Of a stretch of DNA of 5,129 nt, positions 1-5,129 are shown one piece after another. The first letter of the stretch is position 1. Each line of letters starts with the position of its first letter. The notes beneath the pieces were generated by a model, which made no database searches, was not told where the DNA came from, and was given only the letters and a program-made list of their open reading frames with translations. Position numbers and translations under genes: made by a program. Where the stretch lies: positions 1-5,129 of the forward strand of contig CAJWMX010000251.1 of assembly GCA_913043805.1 (NCBI GenBank), read 5' to 3'. Source of the DNA: an uncultured Acidobacteriota bacterium. Lineage in GTDB: Bacteria; Acidobacteriota; Vicinamibacteria; Vicinamibacterales; UBA8438.

Positions 1-118
1 TGGCCGGGGCGGCCCTGTCGGCCGGTTCGGCGCCCGGGAAGCTCGACCGAGCCACCAAACCGTCTGTCCGTTCAGTGTAGTCGACCTGACTGGTGAGGTG
101 GGAGGGCGGCAGCCGCGC

Positions 119-124
119 TACAAT
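119..124 (+). promoter_or_regulatory. Possible -10 promoter element of the secreted-protein gene
   Basis: TACAAT matches the sigma-70 -10 consensus TATAAT at five of six positions. It would place the transcription start near 130, giving a leader of about 20 bases that contains the ribosome binding site. I found no good -35 hexamer at 16-18 bases upstream (the stretch is GGTGAGGTGGG-like) and no extended -10 TG. The call therefore rests on the -10 and its position alone. Confidence 0.35.
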
Positions 125-138
125 GGGGTATCGAGTGT

Positions 139-146
139 GAGGAGGT
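139..146 (+). promoter_or_regulatory. Strong Shine-Dalgarno sequence for the gene starting at 150
   Basis: GAGGAGGT is a near-complete complement of the 16S rRNA 3' end. It lies three bases before the ATG at 150. This fixes the start of the secreted-protein gene, and the encoded N-terminus is a good signal peptide, which agrees with it. The spacing is slightly short. Confidence 0.8.
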
Positions 147-149
147 TAT

Positions 150-1256
150 ATGCGCAGTCGGATAGCGATTGGTGTCGGTGGGTTGGCCCTCGTGTGTGTG
201 GCGTCGACAGCGGCGGCACAGTCCAGCGATATTCCGCGGACGGCGAGCGGTCGTCCCGACCTGTCCGGGACCTTTGACGTCGGCACCCTGACGCCGATGC
301 AGCGGCCCTCTGAGCTGGCCGACCAGATGTCGCTGACCGACGAAGAAGCAGCCGCCTTCGGCTCCGAGGCGACGGCCGCGCTCGATCGTCGCAACAACAT
401 CGTCGAGGCAGTGAACACCGAGCGGAGCGACCCGAATCGAAGCGCGCCGCCAGTGGGCGGCGACGGCTCGACCGGTGCGTCGGGCAACGTGGGTGGCTAC
501 AATACCTTCTGGATCGATCCCGGCTCGGGCATGTTCCAGATCGACGGTCAGTGGCGCACCTCCATCATCATCGACCCGCCGAATGGCCGGTATCCGCCGA
601 GAGTCGAGCGGCCGGGGCGCGGTGGCTTCCGCGGGCGTCAGAACGACGGCACCGCCTACTGGCTCGAGGATGGGCTCGATGCGCCGGGGCCGTTTGACAA
701 CATGGAGCAGCGCCCGTTCGCCGAGCGATGCCTGATCGGTTTTGGCTCCACCGCCGGGCCGCCGATGCTGTCGGTGCTCTACAACAATCACAAGCGGATC
801 GTGCAGAGCGAAGACACGGTCATGATCCTCACCGAGATGAACCATGACGCGCGGATTATCCGGATGAACGCTGAGCACGATCCTCCCCACGTCCAGAAGT
901 GGCTCGGGGATTCGATCGGGTACTGGGAGGGCGACACGCTCGTGGTGGAGACCACCAACTTCACTGACCGCCCCTCGTTCACCCAGGGTACCGCGAACAT
1001 GAAGGTAACCGAGCGCTTCCGCCTGGAGAGTGCCGACAAGCTGATCTACACCTTCACGGTCGAGGACCCGACGGTCTGGACGGCGCCGTTCACCGGTGAG
1101 TACGCCTGGCCGCGCACCGACGGGAAGGTGTTTGAGTATGCTTGCCACGAGGCGAACTACTCGTTCGGCGGCATCATGCGCGGCGCCCGGTTGCTCGAGG
1201 CCGAGTTCCGCGGCGAGGAGACCGGGGGAGTCGTAAACCCGACGACCCAGAGATAG
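150..1256 (+). CDS. Secreted protein of unknown function, 'GRPDLSG / WEGDTLVV / EYACHE' family
   Basis: This is a complete 368-residue protein. Residues 1-23 form a Sec signal peptide: an Arg-containing n-region, a hydrophobic core IAIGVGGLALVCVAS, and an AAA-Q cleavage site. C16 lies inside the hydrophobic core but lacks a small residue at -1, so a lipoprotein is unlikely. The mature part carries the motif series I associate with a large uncharacterised exported family common in Acidobacteriota: GRPDLSG (34-40), TPMQRP (48-53), WRTSIIIDPPNGRYPP (135-150), ERCL (192-195), HDARII (232-237), WLGDSIGYWEGDTLVVETTNF (251-271) and FEYACHEANY (328-337). No catalytic triad or known cofactor site is evident, so I assign no reaction. 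The mature chain has only two cysteines, C194 and C332, both inside conserved motifs, which suggests a disulfide made in the periplasm. The start is supported by a strong ribosome binding site. The gene is followed by an intrinsic terminator, so it is probably monocistronic or the last gene of its transcript. The CDS is near certain; the family assignment is from memory of motifs. Confidence 0.93.
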   Translation: MRSRIAIGVGGLALVCVASTAAAQSSDIPRTASGRPDLSGTFDVGTLTPMQRPSELADQMSLTDEEAAAFGSEATAALDRRNNIVEAVNTERSDPNRSAPPVGGDGSTGASGNVGGYNTFWIDPGSGMFQIDGQWRTSIIIDPPNGRYPPRVERPGRGGFRGRQNDGTAYWLEDGLDAPGPFDNMEQRPFAERCLIGFGSTAGPPMLSVLYNNHKRIVQSEDTVMILTEMNHDARIIRMNAEHDPPHVQKWLGDSIGYWEGDTLVVETTNFTDRPSFTQGTANMKVTERFRLESADKLIYTFTVEDPTVWTAPFTGEYAWPRTDGKVFEYACHEANYSFGGIMRGARLLEAEFRGEETGGVVNPTTQR

Positions 1257-1297
1257 CGTTGGCGTTGCCGTGAACCTCGAGCTAAGTGGCCAGCGAG

Positions 1298-1332
1298 CCC
1301 ACCTGATGCCCCACCATCAGGTGGGTGTTTTT
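1298..1332 (+). terminator. Rho-independent terminator after the secreted-protein gene
   Basis: CCCACCTGATG (1298-1308) pairs perfectly with CATCAGGTGGG (1315-1325), an 11-bp stem around the six-base loop CCCCAC. After a TG, a run of five T (1328-1332) follows. It lies 42 bases after the stop codon at 1256. It should end transcription of the upstream gene and separate it from the receptor gene. The opposite strand lacks a T-run, so it looks one-directional. Confidence 0.9.
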
Positions 1333-1403
1333 CCGTCTGCCCCGTGTCGCGGAGACCGGACACTGGGACTCAGCTTCAAGACAGGGAATTCCAACCTCGA
1401 GAG

Positions 1404-4400
1404 ATGCGTCATTCGAGACACACCGTACGACGAGGAGTGACCGTCCTCCTGCTGGTCACCGCAGCAGCCAGCGCTACCGCCCAGACCTTCACCGCCGGCG
1501 TGCGCGGGAGGGTGCAGGAGCAGTCGGGGGCCGTCATTCCTGGTGTGACGGTGCTGTTGACGAACGAGGACACGAACGCGAGCCGCGAGGTCGTGTCGAA
1601 CGAGCGTGGCGAATACACGTTTTCCGCGCTGCCACCGGGCACCTACGAGATCCGCGCGTCGCTGCCTGGATTCGGGGAGTTCGAGCGCCGTGGCATCCGT
1701 GTCGAGACCCAGCAGTTCCTCACCCTCGACATCGATCTGGCGGTGGGCGGGGTCGAGGAGACCATCACCGTCAGTGCGGCCACCACCCCCGTCCTCGAGA
1801 CGTCGAACGCCTCGATTGGTGCCGTGCTTCCGGCCGAGGATCTCAACACGCTCCCGTCGGTGGCGCGCAACGCCTACATGATGTCGGTCGTGGTCCCAAC
1901 GGCCATCTCATCTGGCAACCAGGTGTTCACGCGGCTCCAGGATCTCAACAATCCGTCGCTGGTGTCGCTGGGCGGTGGCGCGCGCCGCGCGAACAACTAT
2001 CTGGTCGATGGGGTCTCGCACACCGACCTCGTCAACCGCCCATCGGTGAACCCGTCGTTCGAGGCTATCGACAGCGTCAACGTGCAGGTGCACACCTACG
2101 ACGCGGAGATGGGCCGGACCGGTGGCGGTACCTACAACGTCACCTATCGGGCGGGTGGCAACAGGTATGAAGGCAGTGCCTTCTATCAGATACGTCCGAG
2201 CGAGCTGGCCGCGAACAGCTTCTTCGGCGAACGCGCCGGCCTACCGAAAGCCGACAGCTACTTTCACAACAGCGGCGGCGGCTTCGGTGGTCCCGTCGTC
2301 GAGGACCGCACGTTTTTCTGGTTCTCGCTGGAGGGCTACCGGTCGCTCGATTCGCGGAGCAGCACGATCCGGGTGCCCACCGCTCTGGAGCGCGCTGGGG
2401 ACTTCTCGCGGAGCGTCAACGCCAACGGTCAGCCCGTCGTCATCTACGACCCGCTCACAACCCGGGTCGACCCCCTCACCGGCCTGCTGGTGCGCGACCC
2501 GTTTCCCGGCAACCGGATTCCGGCGAACCGGCTCGACCCGGTGGCCCAGAACATCCTGAACTTCTACCCACTGCCGACGCGCGACGTGAGCGACGGCCGG
2601 GCGAATCTTGGCAGCACGGCGGATCAGACCGGCTTCGCGGCGATGGGCAGCCTCAAGCTCACGCACAGATTCACCGACCGCGTCTCGCTCTCGGGTCTGT
2701 ATGTGACGAACAAGACATCGCGGACCAACGAGAACTTCTGGGAGCGAGGGCAAGGGCCGAACCGGTTCGCGGACCCGCGGGACGGCACCGTCGACCGGAG
2801 CTTGCACCTCGTGGCGCTCAACAACACTTGGGTGCTGGGCAACAACTCGGTCGGAACCCTGCGCTACGGGTACACGCGCCTGCAGGATGACGCGTCGACC
2901 ACCATCGCCTTCGACCCGGCTGAGCTGGGATTCGCCCAGACGTTTCTCGACGCCACGCAGATCAGCAAGTTCCCCGTCGGGTCGATTGCCGACTACGAAG
3001 GCTTCGGCGCCGTGGATCCGACGAACCGGGTCTGGAACTCGTGGAGCGTCAACGGCAACCTCTCACGCCTGGTCGGAGCGCACAGCCTGAAGGTCGGATT
3101 CGACTACCGGCGCCTGTGGGTCGATACGCAGTCGTTCACCGGCGGGTCTGGCTCTCTCCGATTCGATCGCTTCTACACGTCGGCCAACCCGCTGGCCAAC
3201 GGCACGGCCACCTCAGGCAACGCGCTCGCCAGTTTTCTGCTGGGCTATCCGTCGGGCGATCCCGGCAATCAAAGCCAGGTCACCATCTCGACCCCGGTCA
3301 ATGCCTTTGTGAACTACTACGGCGCCTACGTGCAGGACGACTTTCGGGTCAGTCCTCGTCTGACGGTGAACTACGGTGTGCGATTCGAGCACGAAGACGG
3401 CCTGCGCGAGCGAGAGAACCGGTTCACGGTGGGCTTCGATCGGACGCTGAATCCTGGCGGCGAGCTCGGCGACGTGATGGTGAACGGCGCGCCGGTCCGG
3501 GGCGGCCTCGTGTTTGCTGGCCAGAACGGCGCGAACACCTACCAAGGTGATCCCCCCGGGGTGAAGGTCGGGCCCCGATTCGGCGCCGCCTATTCGCTCA
3601 CGCCCGACACCGTGGTGCGGGGCGGCTACGGGATCTACTGGACGCCGTGGAACTACCAGCCGGTCAGGGGGGTCAACTATGGCCAGGTCGGCTATGTGGC
3701 CCAGACGTTCATTAATCAGGGGCAGTTCGTCCCGTCCACCACGCTCACCAACCCGTTCCCGAACGGCGCCGCGCGTCCGGCCGGGAACGCGCTGGGACCG
3801 CTGACCGGAGTAGGTGGCCAGATCGAGTTCGTCGACCAGGACAAGGGCGCGCCCTGGGTCCAGCAGTACTCGGTTGATCTGCAGCGCGATCTCGGGCGCG
3901 GCGGCGTCGCGGTGGGGGTCGAATACGTTGGCGCGACCGGCCGCAGCCTGGGGCTGGGCGGTTCCCGGGACGGCGTCGTGAACATCAACCAGCTGTCGCC
4001 GCAATACCTCTCACTCGGCCCGGCGCTGCTCGAAGAAGTGCCGAACCCCTTCTACGGACTTCCGACCGGCCAGGGGTTCGCCGTCGACAGCCCCACGGTG
4101 CAGCAGCGGCAGCTGCTGCGGCCGTTCCCGCAGTTTGGCGACATCCTGATGCGCCAGCACACGGCGGGGCGGAGCCAGTATCACGCGCTGGTGCTCAAGG
4201 CCGACAAGCGGCTCTCGAACGGCTGGGGCGCTCGCGTGAGCTATACCTACAGCCGGCTCATGGACAACCAGTTCGGTGAAACGAACTTCCTGCAGCCGAA
4301 CACACCCGAGGCCTTGAACGCGTACGACCTCGATGCCGAGTACTCGCTCGGTCTGCTCGATGTTCCGCACAAACTGATGATCGCGCCGATCGTGGAGCTG

Positions 4401-4913
4401 CCTTTTGGCGAAGGCAAGCGCTGGGCCACGCAGGGGCTCGGCCGGACGCTGCTCGGCGGCTGGACGGCGTCGGCGATCATCGGCTTCGAGAGCGGGTTCC
4501 CCGTGGCGCTCACCTCGGACACCAACAACACCAACCTGTTTACCAGGACCCAGCGACCGAATCCGGCCGGAGCGGTGCCGGCGACCGACGGTGGCCGCGG
4601 GGCGCGGATCACCGGCCAGTGGCTGACCCCCGACGCCTACGCCGTTCCCCCCGCGTTCACGCTGGGCACGGCGCCGCGGGTCGATGGCCGTGCTCGGGGA
4701 CCACATCGCAACAACGTGGACCTGTCGGTGGCGAGAAGCGTCAGCCTAGGCGACGACATGGTCGGTCAGTTTCGTCTCGAGGTGATCAATCTCATGAACA
4801 CCGTCAAGACGATTGGGCCGATTCACACCGTCGGCAGCGCAGGCTTCGGCCAGATCCGTTTCCAGTCCGGCTTCATGCGCCTCACGCAGATGATGTTTCG
4901 GGTGACCTTCTGA
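1404..4913 (+). CDS. TonB-dependent outer-membrane receptor, Oar-like, with N-terminal carboxypeptidase-regulatory-like domain
   Basis: This is a complete receptor of 1169 residues, expected to import an unidentified ligand across the outer membrane using TonB-ExbBD energy. The order seen is as follows. A signal peptide occupies 1-26 (basic n-region, core GVTVLLLVTAAAS, cleavage ATA-Q). A beta-sandwich of the carboxypeptidase-regulatory/Cna-B type spans about 30-113 (GAVIPGVTV, NERGEYTFSALPPGTYEI). A TonB-box-like EETITVSA is at 118-125. A plug spans about 128-255 with NNYLVDGV (197-204) and YDAEMGRTGGG (232-242). A barrel runs to the end, with FGGPVVEDRTFFWF (from 294), PGNRIPANRLDP (from 368) and YYGAYVQDDF (638-647). 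The chain ends in FRVTF, the terminal-Phe signature read by the BAM machinery. There is no cysteine anywhere in the protein. I chose ATG 1404 over the in-frame GTG at 1344 because 1404 puts the signal peptide at the N-terminus, while 1344 lies only 12 bases after the terminator T-run. The ribosome binding site is weak (GAGAG abuts the ATG). The ligand cannot be told from sequence. Length is normal for this class. Confidence 0.95.
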   Translation: MRHSRHTVRRGVTVLLLVTAAASATAQTFTAGVRGRVQEQSGAVIPGVTVLLTNEDTNASREVVSNERGEYTFSALPPGTYEIRASLPGFGEFERRGIRVETQQFLTLDIDLAVGGVEETITVSAATTPVLETSNASIGAVLPAEDLNTLPSVARNAYMMSVVVPTAISSGNQVFTRLQDLNNPSLVSLGGGARRANNYLVDGVSHTDLVNRPSVNPSFEAIDSVNVQVHTYDAEMGRTGGGTYNVTYRAGGNRYEGSAFYQIRPSELAANSFFGERAGLPKADSYFHNSGGGFGGPVVEDRTFFWFSLEGYRSLDSRSSTIRVPTALERAGDFSRSVNANGQPVVIYDPLTTRVDPLTGLLVRDPFPGNRIPANRLDPVAQNILNFYPLPTRDVSDGRANLGSTADQTGFAAMGSLKLTHRFTDRVSLSGLYVTNKTSRTNENFWERGQGPNRFADPRDGTVDRSLHLVALNNTWVLGNNSVGTLRYGYTRLQDDASTTIAFDPAELGFAQTFLDATQISKFPVGSIADYEGFGAVDPTNRVWNSWSVNGNLSRLVGAHSLKVGFDYRRLWVDTQSFTGGSGSLRFDRFYTSANPLANGTATSGNALASFLLGYPSGDPGNQSQVTISTPVNAFVNYYGAYVQDDFRVSPRLTVNYGVRFEHEDGLRERENRFTVGFDRTLNPGGELGDVMVNGAPVRGGLVFAGQNGANTYQGDPPGVKVGPRFGAAYSLTPDTVVRGGYGIYWTPWNYQPVRGVNYGQVGYVAQTFINQGQFVPSTTLTNPFPNGAARPAGNALGPLTGVGGQIEFVDQDKGAPWVQQYSVDLQRDLGRGGVAVGVEYVGATGRSLGLGGSRDGVVNINQLSPQYLSLGPALLEEVPNPFYGLPTGQGFAVDSPTVQQRQLLRPFPQFGDILMRQHTAGRSQYHALVLKADKRLSNGWGARVSYTYSRLMDNQFGETNFLQPNTPEALNAYDLDAEYSLGLLDVPHKLMIAPIVELPFGEGKRWATQGLGRTLLGGWTASAIIGFESGFPVALTSDTNNTNLFTRTQRPNPAGAVPATDGGRGARITGQWLTPDAYAVPPAFTLGTAPRVDGRARGPHRNNVDLSVARSVSLGDDMVGQFRLEVINLMNTVKTIGPIHTVGSAGFGQIRFQSGFMRLTQMMFRVTF

Positions 4914-4981
4914 CGCGGGCCCTGCAACCAGGCAGGTGACCGACGAGGCAACACCGCCACGTACCCGCGTCGGCGAGAAAC

Positions 4982-5129
4982 CTAGCCGTCGAGCGGCTGG
5001 TGGAAGTAGCAGCAGAGCCCGTCCGGCGCCACGACGAAGAACACCTGAAAGCGCTTCCCGGCGCGTTCGTCCACCCGCCAGTTCGCGGTCGAGATGCCGC
5101 GTGACTCCAGTTCGGCTCGCGCCTTGTGG
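4982..5129 (-). CDS. C-terminal end of a - strand gene, possibly VOC/glyoxalase-fold (partial)
   Basis: Reading the - strand from 5128, an open frame of 48 codons ends at TAG (4982-4984); the 5' part lies beyond the window. It contains ARAELESRGI near its beginning and ends FQVFFVVAPDGLCCYFHQ plus PLDG. Of its 48 sense codons, 43 end in G or C, matching coding frames in this GC-rich sequence and supporting a real gene. The pattern of a helix of the type 'AELexRGI', then a strand, then 'PDG' followed by an aromatic strand, resembles the C-terminal half-module of vicinal-oxygen-chelate proteins (glyoxalase/bleomycin-resistance fold). The last metal-binding Glu of classical members is not evident, and too little is visible for a firm call. 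The gene converges on the receptor gene with a 68-base gap. A small protein of unrelated fold remains possible. Confidence 0.6.
   Translation of the reverse strand, partial: HKARAELESRGISTANWRVDERAGKRFQVFFVVAPDGLCCYFHQPLDG

Noticed and set aside
3..80. Possible 3' tail of an upstream + strand gene ending at TAG 78-80
   Set aside because: Only 25 sense codons are visible, other frames are also open here, and the translation has no recognisable feature, so I cannot separate it from intergenic sequence.
72..1148. Long open frame of 358 codons on the - strand opposite the secreted-protein gene
   Set aside because: It overlaps a well-supported gene almost completely and its translation is rich in Arg, Gly, His and Val with no recognisable domain. 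This is typical of antisense frames kept open by high GC at codon third positions.
1325..2170. Open frame of 281 codons on the + strand overlapping the receptor start in another frame
   Set aside because: It runs out of frame through the receptor's signal peptide and plug region, begins in the terminator T-run and gives an Arg/Gly/His-rich product with no domain.
3213..4004. Open frame of 263 codons on the - strand inside the receptor gene (with similar ones at 4011-4706 and 2241-2807)
   Set aside because: These are antisense shadows of the receptor, of low-complexity Arg/Ala/Gly-rich composition with no motif and no sensible ribosome binding site.
4100..4119. Perfect 8-bp stem-loop GCAGCAGC/GCTGCTGC with a four-base loop inside the receptor gene
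   Set aside because: It arises from neighbouring Gln and Leu codons in the reading frame, has no T-run and lies well inside the coding sequence; most likely a by-product of codon use.
1..5129. Search for CRISPR repeats, tRNA genes, insertion-sequence ends or a defence or other novel multi-gene system
   Set aside because: I saw no regularly spaced repeats, cloverleaf, transposase or terminal inverted repeats. The two full genes and one gene fragment account for nearly all of the window.

Overview
This is a GC-rich bacterial window with two complete genes on the + strand and the 3' end of a third gene on the - strand. I see no defence system, CRISPR array, mobile element, tRNA or rRNA. The gene content suggests an Acidobacteriota genome, possibly of the Vicinamibacteria type. 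The grounds are a long Oar-like TonB-dependent receptor with an N-terminal carboxypeptidase-regulatory-like domain, next to a secreted 'GRPDLSG...' protein of unknown function; both families are heavily expanded in that phylum. The taxonomic call is inference from family resemblance only.

Layout. Positions 1-149 are a short upstream region with a plausible -10 box and a very strong Shine-Dalgarno sequence. Positions 150-1256 encode a 368-residue exported protein of unknown function. Positions 1257-1403 are intergenic and hold a textbook intrinsic terminator (1298-1332), so the first gene appears to be its own transcription unit. Positions 1404-4913 encode a complete 1169-residue TonB-dependent outer-membrane receptor. 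A 68-base gap separates it from a convergent - strand gene, of which only the last 48 codons lie in the window (4982-5129).

How the genes may relate. Both complete products carry signal peptides, so both act in the cell envelope: one probably soluble in the periplasm or secreted, the other in the outer membrane. The terminator between them argues against a simple operon, and nothing in the sequence shows a shared substrate. The - strand fragment resembles the C-terminal end of a small VOC/glyoxalase-fold protein, but this is tentative. Overall the region looks like ordinary chromosomal sequence. The most interesting points are the uncharacterised secreted family with a likely disulfide, the truncated - strand gene, and the clean terminator between two envelope genes.
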